Below, piece by piece: positions 1 to 9,153 of a DNA stretch of 64,000 nucleotides. The notes under the pieces were generated by a model that did not search any database, was not told the origin of the DNA, and saw only the letters and a program-made list of their open reading frames with translations. The first letter of the stretch is position 1. Each line of letters opens with the position of its first letter. Both the position numbers and the translations under genes were made by a program. This DNA is from Herbinix luporum. GTDB lineage: Bacteria; Bacillota; Clostridia; Lachnospirales; Lachnospiraceae. The stretch spans positions 174,501-238,500 of the forward strand of contig NZ_LN879430.1 in the NCBI RefSeq assembly GCF_900070325.1. Reading direction: 5' to 3'.

Positions 1-1
1 G

Positions 2-1048
2 GTTTACGTTCATTATATTGGAGAGTCAACAGAGGATCTAGCCAGACAGCTTGTAAAAGAAGTATACAAGGCAGGAGGAGTTCCTTTTGTACATTATACA
101 AATCCCAGGCTTTTAAGGGAGGTTCTTTTAAACTGTTCTGAAGAGCAGATGTCTTTAATGGCTAAAATAGATGCTGCTGAAATGGCAGAAATGGATTGTT
201 ATGTAGCTGTAAGGGGTTCTGATAATATTGCTGAAAATGCAGATGTAGCTCAGGAAAAAATGAAATTATATGAAACTTATTATCAGACACCGGTACATCA
301 TGATATCCGTGTAAAGAAAACCAGATGGGTAGTTCTTAGATACCCCAATGCCTCTATGGCACAGCTTGCTAATATGAGTCAGGAAGCATTTGAAGATTTT
401 TATTTCAAAGTATGTAATTTAGATTACGGTAAAATGGATGAGGCTATGAAGAGTCTGGTAGACTACATGAACCGTACTGATAAGGTACGTATTGTAGGAC
501 CCGGAACAGATTTGACCTTCTCAATTAAAGGAATTCCTGCAATTCCTTGTTCCGGAAGAAGAAATATTCCTGATGGTGAAGTCTATACAGCTCCTGTAAA
601 GGACAGCATCAACGGTACCTTAACCTATAATACTCCTGCGGTATTCCAAGGATTTACTTTTGAGAATATTTCTTTCCGTTTTGAAAACGGTAAGATTGTT
701 GAAGCAACTGCCAATGATACAGAAAGAATTAATGAAGTATTAAATACTGATGAGGGGGCTCGTTATATTGGAGAGTTTGCTATTGGAGTAAACCCTTATA
801 TCCTAAAACCTATGAAGGACACTTTGTTTGATGAAAAGATAATGGGATCTTTCCATTTTACACCGGGTAATTGCTATGAAGAAGAGGCTCCAAACGGTAA
901 CAGTTCAGCAATCCATTGGGATTTAGTCTGCATACAAACACCGGAATATGGTGGGGGAGAAATTTATTTTGATGATGTTTTAATTCGTAAGGATGGAAGA
1001 TTCGTAGTTAAGGAGTTGGAGTGCTTAAATCCTGAAAATTTAATCTAA
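2..1048 (+). CDS. M29 family aminopeptidase, 5' end cut by window edge
   Basis: The reading frame is open from position 2, so the start lies outside the window; about 348 codons are present. The family hydrolyses N-terminal amino acids from peptides in the cytoplasm with two metal ions. Expected ligand motifs are visible: a Glu in the IPDGEVYTAP segment, a second Glu in GEFAIGVNP, and the His, His and Asp set in GSFHFTPGNCY and SAIHWDLV. The C-terminal half of the usual roughly 370-residue protein is complete. A glycosyltransferase gene follows after 16 bases with its own ribosome site, so the two may be co-transcribed. The family call is firm; substrate preference cannot be read from the sequence. 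Confidence 0.9.
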   Translation, partial: VYVHYIGESTEDLARQLVKEVYKAGGVPFVHYTNPRLLREVLLNCSEEQMSLMAKIDAAEMAEMDCYVAVRGSDNIAENADVAQEKMKLYETYYQTPVHHDIRVKKTRWVVLRYPNASMAQLANMSQEAFEDFYFKVCNLDYGKMDEAMKSLVDYMNRTDKVRIVGPGTDLTFSIKGIPAIPCSGRRNIPDGEVYTAPVKDSINGTLTYNTPAVFQGFTFENISFRFENGKIVEATANDTERINEVLNTDEGARYIGEFAIGVNPYILKPMKDTLFDEKIMGSFHFTPGNCYEEEAPNGNSSAIHWDLVCIQTPEYGGGEIYFDDVLIRKDGRFVVKELECLNPENLI

Positions 1049-1064
1049 GGGAGGAGTTATTGGT

Positions 1065-2081
1065 ATGAAATTACTGACTGCAGCTATACCCTGCTATAAC
1101 TCAGCCGAATATATGAGACATGCAATTGATACTTTGTTATCCGGCGGGGATGATATGGAAATTATAATTGTAAATGACGGGTCTAAAGATGATACTGAAA
1201 AAATTGGCCTTGAGTATCAGGAAAAGTATCCGAGTATTGTCCGTGTAATTAGCCAGGAAAACGGGGGTCATGGGGAAGCTGTAAATACAGGTCTGGCCAA
1301 TGCTACCGGCTTATATTTTAAGGTGGTAGATAGTGATGACTGGGTAAGTGAAAAGGCATTAAGTGAGATTTTAGCTAAGTTAAAAGAACTGATTGCAGAT
1401 GGCAATAGTCCTGATTTATTCTTAGCCAATTATGTATACGAGAAAGTGGGGGCAAAAAGGAAGAAGGTAATACACTATAATAGAGCACTTCCAAAAAATC
1501 AGATATTTACCTGGGATGATATAATGCATTTTAAGCAAAGTCAAAACATTCTAATGCATTCCGCCATATACAGGACAAAACTAATAAAAGATTGTGGATT
1601 AAAGCTACCCAAACATACCTTCTATGTGGATAATATTTTTGTATATCAGCCTCTACCCTATGTTAAGACTATGTATTATATGGATGTAAATCTATATAGA
1701 TACTTTATAGGCAGGGATGATCAATCGGTTAATGAAAAGATAATGATTAAAAGAATTGATCAACAGCTGAGAGTTACGAAAATAATGATAGAATCCCATA
1801 ATCTTGCACAGATAAAGAGCAAGAAACTAAGAAATTATATGATAAAGTATTTGTCTATGATGATGGCTATCTGTTCTGTCTTCCTAATAAAAGAAGGCAG
1901 TGATGAAAGTATAGCTAAAAAAGAGGCCCTATGGGAATATCTGAAGAATTACGACAAATGGCTTTATAAGAGGATTAGATCCCATATTCTAGGACGTTCA
2001 ATGAACTTGCCCGGCAAATTTGGACGGAGGGTTGTTGAAGTAGGTTATGCAATAACAAGAAAGATTTACGGGTTTAATTAA
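1065..2081 (+). CDS. Family 2 glycosyltransferase (GT-A fold)
   Basis: A 338-residue cytoplasmic enzyme of the GT2 family, which transfers sugars from nucleotide-sugar donors. The N-terminal nucleotide-binding motif is AIPCYNSAEYM, followed by IIIVNDGSKDDT, and the metal-binding DxD appears as VVDSDDW near residue 90. The acceptor-side region is less conserved and holds no transmembrane segment. A GGGAGG ribosome site lies just upstream of the ATG. A palindromic terminator follows the gene. No polysaccharide cluster surrounds it, so the acceptor (teichoic acid, exopolysaccharide or glycolipid) cannot be inferred. The family is certain and the substrate unknown. Confidence 0.9.
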   Translation: MKLLTAAIPCYNSAEYMRHAIDTLLSGGDDMEIIIVNDGSKDDTEKIGLEYQEKYPSIVRVISQENGGHGEAVNTGLANATGLYFKVVDSDDWVSEKALSEILAKLKELIADGNSPDLFLANYVYEKVGAKRKKVIHYNRALPKNQIFTWDDIMHFKQSQNILMHSAIYRTKLIKDCGLKLPKHTFYVDNIFVYQPLPYVKTMYYMDVNLYRYFIGRDDQSVNEKIMIKRIDQQLRVTKIMIESHNLAQIKSKKLRNYMIKYLSMMMAICSVFLIKEGSDESIAKKEALWEYLKNYDKWLYKRIRSHILGRSMNLPGKFGRRVVEVGYAITRKIYGFN

Positions 2082-2113
2082 AAGAAACAGTGGAAAATAT
2101 AAATAATATATAT

Positions 2114-2146
2114 AAAAGAGATCTCATAAAATATGAGATCTCTTTT
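2114..2146. terminator. Bidirectional intrinsic terminator
   Basis: A perfect 15-bp inverted repeat (arms 2114-2128 and 2132-2146, three-base loop) starts with AAAA and ends with TTTT, so it can act on both strands. It sits between the glycosyltransferase gene and the convergent PAP2 gene. Confidence 0.85.
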
Positions 2147-2179
2147 AATATGCTTACATTAATTTTAATTTTCTAATTC

Positions 2180-2875
2180 TTATATCTTTGATAATTCATG
2201 ATCAGCTTTCTTAGCTTCCTTACCCCAGGCCGGTACATATACAAATATATACATTATAATGCTTAATAAAATTCCCCCAAAGACGTCTAAAATAGAATGC
2301 TGTTTTAAAAATACTGTAGACATACAGATAAGTACGGTCAGTATAAAGGTAGAAATCTGTAGCCAAGTTATAGGTCTTAAACGTTCGCTTTTTCTGATAG
2401 CAATCATGGCTCCGATGGAGTTAAATACGTGGATACTTGGAAATACATTAGTTGATGTATCTATAGTGTATAACCTTGATAAAATACGGGTAAAAATATT
2501 ACTTCTTCCAAGGTTATCTATATCCACTCTCAAATAGTGACCATTGGGCCATATGGTATAAATTATTAAGCAAATTGTCATTCCTATAAAAAGAAAAGCA
2601 CAGCATTTATAAAAATCCTGTTTTGATGTAAAGAAAAAGTAAGCCACGGTTACAAAGATATAGGCAAACCATATAAAATAGGGGATAATAAATATTTCCA
2701 AAAAGGGTATATAATCATCCAGCCTTGAGTAAACAGGAGTAAATTCTGTAGTTACAGTCCGTTCAAGATAAGTAAACCAAATCATATAGATAAAAAAGTA
2801 TACTAAAACAAGACCGTGTCTATATTGGCTTAAAATATGTATAAACTTTTTATCTTTATTTTTATTAAATTTCAT
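2180..2875 (-). CDS. PAP2 superfamily membrane protein (Aur1/inositol-phosphotransferase-like)
   Basis: A 231-residue polytopic membrane protein with about six hydrophobic segments. The C-terminal part has the PAP2 catalytic signatures in the variant form of the PAP2_3/Aur1 group: FPSIHVFNS (in place of PSGH) and KQHSILDVFGG, holding the second His and Asp. The first KxxxxxxRP motif is not obvious. Such enzymes cleave or transfer phosphate or phospho-headgroups on lipids at the membrane. The gene is transcribed on its own, convergent with the glycosyltransferase and divergent from deoB. The superfamily is well supported; the lipid substrate is unknown. Confidence 0.8.
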   Translation of the reverse strand: MKFNKNKDKKFIHILSQYRHGLVLVYFFIYMIWFTYLERTVTTEFTPVYSRLDDYIPFLEIFIIPYFIWFAYIFVTVAYFFFTSKQDFYKCCAFLFIGMTICLIIYTIWPNGHYLRVDIDNLGRSNIFTRILSRLYTIDTSTNVFPSIHVFNSIGAMIAIRKSERLRPITWLQISTFILTVLICMSTVFLKQHSILDVFGGILLSIIMYIFVYVPAWGKEAKKADHELSKI

Positions 2876-3169
2876 ATCATACCTCTTTTCAAATTAAATA
2901 ACATTTTTGAATAATCTTCTATTTTGGTCATTATAACACAATATTACTCTGTCTACAATATACATAAAATTACATTAAGTTATTCTTAAGAATTATATTA
3001 TTTTGATTTTTTTAAGTTTAAAAATTCCTTATAATTAAAGTATATTTAAAATGATAATGGACTTATTAGTTTGAAATAATTATAATACAGTTATGATAAT
3101 TAATTTGGCAATATGTAGAAGACTATAGATATATAACTAAGGATATTAACCTTAAGGAGGTAAAATATT

Positions 3170-4345
3170 ATGAAGAGAGTATTTTTGGTGGTTCTTGATA
3201 GTGTAGGTATAGGACAACTTCCGGATGCAAAAGATTATAATGATGAAGGAAGCCATACTTTATATGCTGTATCAAAAAGTGAGCATTTTCATATGCCCCA
3301 TATGAAAAACCTAGGTCTGTTTAATATTGATGGGGTAAAAGATAGGTTTACCCATATGAATTTTGACCATAATTATGCCGGAAGTATAGCCAGATTAGCA
3401 GAAAAGTCTAAAGGTAAGGATACTACCACAGGTCATTGGGAAATTGCCGGACTGATTTCTAATAAACCATTTCCCACTTATCCTAATGGATTTCCCGAAG
3501 AGATTATTAAAGAGTTTGAAGAAAAAACCGGTAGAAAGGTATTATGTAATCATCCTTATTCCGGAACTGAAGTAATTCGTGAGTATGGAAAAGAACATAT
3601 AGAGACAGGGGCTCTTATAGTTTATACTTCCGCTGACAGTGTATTTCAGGTGGCAGCACATGAAGATATTATACCTGTTGAGGAACTCTACAGATATTGT
3701 GAGATTGCCAGAAAAATCCTTAGGGGAGAACATGGGGTTGGCAGGGTAATTGCAAGGCCCTTTATAGGTACTTACCCTAACTTTACCAGAACCTCTAACC
3801 GCCATGATTATTCCCTGGCACCGTCACTTACTATGTTAGACCAATTAGTTGAGGCAGGCCTAGATGTTATTGGTGTAGGTAAGATTTATGATATCTTTGC
3901 CGGCAAGGGAATTACCGATTCAGTAAGGACAAAAAATAATCAAGAAGGAATTGATAGGCTTATAGAGAGAATAAGTAAGGATTTTGAGGGGCTATGCTTT
4001 GTTAATTTGGTAGATTTTGATATGATTTATGGACATCGTAATGATATTGATGGTTATGCAAAAGCGTTAAGTTATTTTGACAGCCGGCTTCCGGAGATTA
4101 CAGAAGCCTTAAGAGATGAGGATATTCTAATTATAACTGCTGACCATGGTTGTGATCCGTCCACTCCTTCCACGGACCATTCAAGGGAATATGTTCCCAT
4201 GGTTGCCTATGGAAGTAAGATTAAAAGGAATAACAATTTAGGAACCAGGGAATCATTTGCGGATATAGCAGCTACAATTTTAGATTATTTTAATATTCAA
4301 TCAAAAATTTCAGGAAAATCATTTTTAAATGATATAATAGGCTAG
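3170..4345 (+). CDS. deoB: Phosphopentomutase
   Basis: A 391-residue enzyme interconverting ribose or deoxyribose 1-phosphate and 5-phosphate, linking nucleoside salvage to the pentose phosphate pathway. Alkaline-phosphatase-superfamily motifs are present: the N-terminal metal site [17 protein letters not shown], the phosphorylated Thr in [11 protein letters not shown], and the C-terminal metal ligands in [21 protein letters not shown]. Length matches the family. The start is set by an AAGGAGG site seven to eight bases upstream. dtd follows after about 60 bases in the same direction. Confidence 0.97.
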   Translation: MKRVFLVVLDSVGIGQLPDAKDYNDEGSHTLYAVSKSEHFHMPHMKNLGLFNIDGVKDRFTHMNFDHNYAGSIARLAEKSKGKDTTTGHWEIAGLISNKPFPTYPNGFPEEIIKEFEEKTGRKVLCNHPYSGTEVIREYGKEHIETGALIVYTSADSVFQVAAHEDIIPVEELYRYCEIARKILRGEHGVGRVIARPFIGTYPNFTRTSNRHDYSLAPSLTMLDQLVEAGLDVIGVGKIYDIFAGKGITDSVRTKNNQEGIDRLIERISKDFEGLCFVNLVDFDMIYGHRNDIDGYAKALSYFDSRLPEITEALRDEDILIITADHGCDPSTPSTDHSREYVPMVAYGSKIKRNNNLGTRESFADIAATILDYFNIQSKISGKSFLNDIIG

Positions 4346-4407
4346 AACTTAAGAGTAAGAGGATTAAATACAAATAAAATTATTGCAAAACAAGAAGGGA
4401 TAAGGTT

Positions 4408-4854
4408 ATGAGAATAGTTATACAGCGAGTATTAGAGGCAAAAGTTGAAGTAGATAGCAAGTGTATCGGAAAAATTGGAAAAGGGTTTTTGATACTTCTT
4501 GGTGTCGGCCAAGATGATGATAAAAAAATAGCAGATAAATATATTGATAAGATATTGAAATTAAGAATTTTTGCTGATGAAAACGGCAAGACAAATCTTT
4601 CCCTTAAGGATGTAGAGGGTGAGGTTTTAGTTGTATCTCAATTTACTTTATATGCTGACTGTAGAAAGGGAAATAGACCTGATTTTTTCAAGGCCGGAAG
4701 TGCTAAAAAAGCAGAGGAATTATATGAGTATTTCCTAAAGCAGATTAAGGAAAAATTAGGCAAGGTAGAATGTGGTGAATTTGGGGCGGATATGAAAGTT
4801 CATCTTGTTAATGACGGGCCTTTTACAATAATTTTGGATGAGGACTTGGTTTAA
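4408..4854 (+). CDS. dtd: D-aminoacyl-tRNA deacylase
   Basis: A 148-residue proofreading enzyme that removes D-amino acids mischarged onto tRNA. Both family signatures are visible: [18 protein letters not shown] (the SQFTL motif) and [12 protein letters not shown] (the NxGPxT-type motif that forms the cross-subunit active site). Length is typical. The ATG start gives the normal MRIVIQRV beginning. It lies about 60 bases after deoB, probably in the same transcript. Confidence 0.96.
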   Translation: MRIVIQRVLEAKVEVDSKCIGKIGKGFLILLGVGQDDDKKIADKYIDKILKLRIFADENGKTNLSLKDVEGEVLVVSQFTLYADCRKGNRPDFFKAGSAKKAEELYEYFLKQIKEKLGKVECGEFGADMKVHLVNDGPFTIILDEDLV

Positions 4855-4994
4855 ATTTCTAATTAAATTTTAATTAAGCTTTAAGGTGCTTTAATGTGAT
4901 AATGTGTAAAATAATATTGTATAAACTTTAACAACTTATTAGCTTAAAGTAATTAACAAGTTAACCATAAAAAATAAATGATAGGTGGGATGAC

Positions 4995-5771
4995 ATGATT
5001 CAAATTAATGAACTTACAAAGATCTACAAATTAACCAAAAAACAAATGATGGAGCATAAGACCAAAAAAAATATGATGAAGGCAGTGGACAATATAAGCT
5101 TAACTGCCAAGCCCGGTGAAATTTACGGACTTCTCGGACCAAACGGTGCCGGTAAGACAACGGCTCTTCGTTGTATTTCCACATTACTTAAGCCCACGGA
5201 GGGAGAGATAAAAGTATGTGGATATGATACCGTAAAGGACTCTGAAAATGTCAGAAAGAAAATCGGCTTTTTGACCAATGAAATCAAACTAGATCCCCAA
5301 TTTTCACCCAGATATATGTTTGATTTCTTCGGTAAACTTCGAGGTCTTGATGAGGAGACTATCAAGCAAAGAAGAGAAAAATTATTTGCATATTTCGGCA
5401 TTAACGGTTTTGAGGATAAGAAGATTAATGAGCTTTCCTCCGGTATGAAGCAAAAAGCCTCCATAGCGGTAAGTCTTATACATGATCCGGAAGTAATAAT
5501 TTTTGACGAGCCCACAACCGGTCTTGATATTGTAACAGCAAGAAGTGTGACGGATTACTTAAAGCTTATGAAAGATCAAGGAAAAACAGTTATAATCTCA
5601 ACCCATATCATGACAGAGGCTGAAAAGCTATGTGATAAAATCGGCATTATTATTAAAGGACAGCTGACATTAGAAGGAAGCTTAGAAGAAATTTTAAGTG
5701 AAACAAATACTAAGGATCTTGAAGATGCATTTTTTGAGCTCTATAAACAACATAATAAGGAGGAGGCATAG
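4995..5771 (+). CDS. ABC transporter ATP-binding protein, NatA-like
   Basis: A 258-residue cytoplasmic ATPase of the ABC-2 exporter type. It shows Walker A (LLGPNGAGKTT), the signature ELSSGMKQK, Walker B (VIIFDEPTTGLD) and the switch His in ISTHIMTEAEKL. The permease gene starts two bases after its stop and the two form one operon with a third small membrane protein. The NatA label reflects similarity to the ATPase of Na+-efflux NatAB systems. The real cargo is not shown by the sequence, and related pairs export drugs or peptides. Confidence 0.88.
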   Translation: MIQINELTKIYKLTKKQMMEHKTKKNMMKAVDNISLTAKPGEIYGLLGPNGAGKTTALRCISTLLKPTEGEIKVCGYDTVKDSENVRKKIGFLTNEIKLDPQFSPRYMFDFFGKLRGLDEETIKQRREKLFAYFGINGFEDKKINELSSGMKQKASIAVSLIHDPEVIIFDEPTTGLDIVTARSVTDYLKLMKDQGKTVIISTHIMTEAEKLCDKIGIIIKGQLTLEGSLEEILSETNTKDLEDAFFELYKQHNKEEA

Positions 5772-5772
5772 G

Positions 5773-6993
5773 ATGGAAGGGACAAAAAATATTATTAAAA
5801 AAGAACTAACCAGAGTTTTTACCGATAAGAAATTAATAGTAAGTTTATTTATCCTTCCCGGTGTTCTGATTATGGTAATGTATAGCATTATGGGAAGTTT
5901 GATCTCTAATTTACAGGAAGATATTGAAACCCATACTCCTATTATATGTATTAAGAATGCTCCAGAGGATTTGATGAATTTTATAGAGGCTAATAAGTAT
6001 GAAGCGGATATTACATATTTAAGTTCAACAGATACGGTTGATGACATAAAGGAAAAAATATTAAAAGGTGATACTGACTTACTAGTTGTCTTTGAAGAAG
6101 GTTTTATGGATACAATTCAAAATTACAGTAAAATTGGGGATCCAATTCCTGAGGTTAAAACCTTTTATAATCCTTCAGAGGATTATTCCGGTGCGGCTAG
6201 AAGTAATTTTATTGCTGAGGTGCTAAATCCTTATCAGCAGTCCTTACTTGCACAAAGACTGGATAATATAGAGTTGCTTCAGGTATTTTACATAGATTTA
6301 GATCCGGAAGCTTCGATTATCCTCGATGAGGATAAGGCAGGAGGTAAATTTTTTGCCATGCTTCTACCCTTCCTAATAAATATAATGCTATTTCAAGGTG
6401 CCATGGGACTTGGGGTGGATACTATAACAGGGGAAAAGGAAAGGGGTACCCTTGCCAGCATGCTGCTATCACCGATTAAGCGCAGCCAAATAGTTTTTGG
6501 TAAGTTGATTTCCTTAGGAATATTAACAGCCTTATCGTCTGTTATCTACACTGTATCGGTAGTTATAGGAATTAAGAATCTATCCGGTGGGGATACGGAC
6601 CAAATGATGGCTATTAAATTTACTCCTGTTGAGATAATACAGTTATTTGTAATTATTATAGCTATGGTTTATCTTTATGTGGCTATGGTAGCCCTTGTGG
6701 CAGTCTATGCCAGAACACAAAAGGAGGCAAGTACCTATGTAACTCCTTTATATATCCTGGTAATGCTGGGCAGCATAATGACTATGTTCTCCAGTGGCGG
6801 TGGGGACAAAGGACTCGAATATTATGCCATACCTATTTATAATGGGTCTGTAACTATTCAGAATCTTTTGGTAGGTGAACTTACCATGGCACAGTTTGGT
6901 GTTACTTTAGGTTCACTTGCCCTAATAGCTATTTTGTTAACAACATTAATAACCAAGGCATTTAACAGTGAGAGAGTTATGTTTAATGCATAA
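5773..6993 (+). CDS. ABC-2 type transporter permease, NatB-like
   Basis: A 406-residue membrane subunit: one N-terminal transmembrane segment, a large extracytoplasmic domain (about residues 45-190), then about five C-terminal helices with the conserved ETGEKERGT-like stretch (read here as ITGEKERGTLASML). This is the NatB/ABC2_membrane_3 layout. I chose the ATG at 5773 because an AAGGAGG site lies nine bases upstream and it follows the ATPase stop directly; the frame is also open further upstream, inside the ATPase gene. It works with the preceding ATPase. Confidence 0.88.
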   Translation: MEGTKNIIKKELTRVFTDKKLIVSLFILPGVLIMVMYSIMGSLISNLQEDIETHTPIICIKNAPEDLMNFIEANKYEADITYLSSTDTVDDIKEKILKGDTDLLVVFEEGFMDTIQNYSKIGDPIPEVKTFYNPSEDYSGAARSNFIAEVLNPYQQSLLAQRLDNIELLQVFYIDLDPEASIILDEDKAGGKFFAMLLPFLINIMLFQGAMGLGVDTITGEKERGTLASMLLSPIKRSQIVFGKLISLGILTALSSVIYTVSVVIGIKNLSGGDTDQMMAIKFTPVEIIQLFVIIIAMVYLYVAMVALVAVYARTQKEASTYVTPLYILVMLGSIMTMFSSGGGDKGLEYYAIPIYNGSVTIQNLLVGELTMAQFGVTLGSLALIAILLTTLITKAFNSERVMFNA

Positions 6994-7018
6994 TGTGGCT
7001 TAAGGAGGATATATCTGT

Positions 7019-7288
7019 ATGCCAACGGTATGGGATAACCTATTTACTATACTGATATTTGCTATACCTTTCCTAATTTTACAGGTATTCTTCTCCACCA
7101 GAAAAAAGCTTATCTGGGGTATTATAGTACCGGTGCTTTGGTCGGCCTTTGGAGTTTGGCATATAATCAGTAATTATAGGCAGCAAAGCCAGAATATTAA
7201 AGAGTTAATAATATTCTATATAATAGGGAATCTAATACTTATTGGGATATTGGTATTAGTAAGGTACATAAAAGGAAGGTATAAATAA
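7019..7288 (+). CDS. Small three-helix membrane protein downstream of the ABC transporter
   Basis: An 89-residue protein with three hydrophobic segments (about residues 8-25, 32-50 and 62-82) and short basic loops. An AAGGAGG ribosome site precedes the ATG and the gene lies 25 bases after the permease, ahead of a terminator, so it is the third gene of the transporter operon. I do not recognise a named family. An accessory subunit of the transporter is possible but not shown. Confidence 0.7.
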   Translation: MPTVWDNLFTILIFAIPFLILQVFFSTRKKLIWGIIVPVLWSAFGVWHIISNYRQQSQNIKELIIFYIIGNLILIGILVLVRYIKGRYK

Positions 7289-7297
7289 TTTTAATAG

Positions 7298-7345
7298 AAA
7301 GTATGTTAAAAAGCTGTTAATTGCTTCTTAACATACTTTTATTTT
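7298..7345 (+). terminator. Intrinsic terminator of the ABC operon
   Basis: Twelve-base arms AAAGTATGTTAA (7298-7309) and TTAACATACTTT (7328-7339) enclose a loop that can itself pair (AAGC with GCTT). A T-rich tract follows. Confidence 0.75.
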
Positions 7346-7422
7346 ATTAATTTATATTACAGGTACATACTTTATTATTTCAAATATATATATATTATAT
7401 AAGCTAAAATGAGGTGCCATAT

Positions 7423-9129
7423 ATGATACCGGAAGAGAGAGAGAGAATAATCAGTGAGGATTATGCTGATCTTATTATAGAATATAACGGTGATTTTAGT
7501 GTTTTCGAACAGTTTCCAGATAGGACCGTTCAAATCATTAATTTACAATACGCCATTGTCCATGTACCTGTTAGCTTTATAACTCAGAATATTGTCTATA
7601 GATTAGGATACTCTGTTTTGCCTACTTGCTTTGGAATTATCAGTAGGTCTAGCCTAGAGTCTTCCGGAATATTTCGCATAAGGAATATACCTGTATTTAA
7701 TTTAAGAGGTCAAGGTGTCTTAATTGGCATAATTGATACTGGGATAGATTATACCAATCCTATTTTTACTTATGCAGATAATACTACCAGGATTGTATCC
7801 ATTTGGGATCAGACCATATCAAGCGGCAATCCACCTCCTCATATGGAATATGGTACCCAGTTTACCAGGGAGCAGATTAATGAGGCTTTACAAAGTGAGG
7901 ATCCTTTTTCTATAGTTCCCAGTAGGGATGAAATTGGCCACGGAACCATGATTGCAGGTATAGCAGGAGGAAATGAGGTGCCAGACAGTAACTTTTATGG
8001 GGTTGCTCCTGATGCGGAGTTTGTCGTAGTTAAGTTAAAACCTGCTAAAAAGTTTATTAGGGACTTCTTTTTTATAGCAGAAGATGCAGTATGTTTTCAG
8101 GAAAACGATATATTTCTTGGGCTTATTCATTTATATGAAATGTCCATAGCCTTGCAGCGGCCTATAGCTATATGTATAGCACTGGGAAGTTCTCAGGGAG
8201 CCCATGACGGATCAGGAACTTTAAGTACCTTTTTATCAGGAATAGCCTCATCCCCAGGAATGGCTATGGTTGTAGCTGCAGGTAATGAGGGGAATGCAAG
8301 ACGGCACTTTAGTGGAAAGGTCAATCCTACCACAGGATATGATACTGTTGAACTAAATGTGGGGGAAAATGAAAGAGGTTTTACTATGGAGCTGTGGGGA
8401 ACTTCTCCTGATATGTATACTATTGATATACTTTCTCCAACAGGTGAGTATATTCCTAGAATTTCAGTAGGAAGAAATGAACATAGAGAAATTGCTTTTA
8501 TATTCGAAGCCACAGTTATTTATATTGATTATCAGATGACCGAATCCCAAAGTGGAGAACAATTAATTCTAATACGCTTTGAAAATCCAACATCGGGAAT
8601 ATGGCGATTTAATGTCTATGAAAGGAGAGGCTTAAATTTAGGGTTTAATATATGGCTGCCAATGGATGGATTTATTTCGGATGATACATACTTTATCCGT
8701 TCGGACCCTAATACTACTATTTTGACCTTGGGAAACGCGGAAAATGTCTTAACGGTGACAGCTTATAATGATGCCGATGATAGCCTATATCTAAACTCCA
8801 GCCGGGGATATACGGTCATAGGTAGAGTAAAACCGGAAGTAGCAGCTCCCGGTGTAAATATTATAGGTCCGACCCTTACAGGAGGCTTTGCATCATATAC
8901 AGGAACCAGTGTTTCCGCTGCACATACTACCGGAATTGCGGCTATGTTATTGGAATGGGCAGTTGTAAATAACCGTTTGCCGGCTATGAGCACTGTAGAA
9001 TTGAAGAACTTAATAATTAGGGGTGCCAGAAGAGATATAGATACCATATATCCAAATAGGGACTGGGGATATGGGATACTCGATATTTTTAATGTATTTG
9101 ATGCCCTTAGGGGAGGAATAAATTTTTAA
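7423..9129 (+). CDS. Subtilisin-like S8 protease, Csp type (first of tandem pair)
   Basis: A 568-residue subtilase with an insert typical of clostridial Csp proteases, which process the cortex-lytic enzyme SleC during spore germination. All three catalytic residues are present: Asp105 (GIIDTGIDY), His173 (IGHGTMIAG) and Ser496 (TGTSVSAAH). No signal peptide is seen, and the N-terminal ~90 residues resemble a Csp prodomain. I prefer the ATG at 7423 to the GTG at 7414. The GAGG ribosome site overlaps that GTG and lies eight bases before the ATG, and the neighbouring paralogue aligns from this start. The Csp role is inference: no sleC lies nearby, and Lachnospiraceae carry several such subtilases. 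Confidence 0.85.
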   Translation: MIPEERERIISEDYADLIIEYNGDFSVFEQFPDRTVQIINLQYAIVHVPVSFITQNIVYRLGYSVLPTCFGIISRSSLESSGIFRIRNIPVFNLRGQGVLIGIIDTGIDYTNPIFTYADNTTRIVSIWDQTISSGNPPPHMEYGTQFTREQINEALQSEDPFSIVPSRDEIGHGTMIAGIAGGNEVPDSNFYGVAPDAEFVVVKLKPAKKFIRDFFFIAEDAVCFQENDIFLGLIHLYEMSIALQRPIAICIALGSSQGAHDGSGTLSTFLSGIASSPGMAMVVAAGNEGNARRHFSGKVNPTTGYDTVELNVGENERGFTMELWGTSPDMYTIDILSPTGEYIPRISVGRNEHREIAFIFEATVIYIDYQMTESQSGEQLILIRFENPTSGIWRFNVYERRGLNLGFNIWLPMDGFISDDTYFIRSDPNTTILTLGNAENVLTVTAYNDADDSLYLNSSRGYTVIGRVKPEVAAPGVNIIGPTLTGGFASYTGTSVSAAHTTGIAAMLLEWAVVNNRLPAMSTVELKNLIIRGARRDIDTIYPNRDWGYGILDIFNVFDALRGGINF

Positions 9130-9153
9130 AAAAAATATTGAAAGGGGTATCCT

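Noticed and set aside
3071..3090. TTGAAA followed by TATAAT upstream of deoB
   Set aside because: The two hexamers are only four bases apart, so they cannot form one sigma-A promoter; other pairings in this AT-rich gap were equally weak.
5123..5515. Long minus-strand frame within the ABC ATPase gene
   Set aside because: It is a shadow of a clearly coding gene on the plus strand with all ABC motifs.
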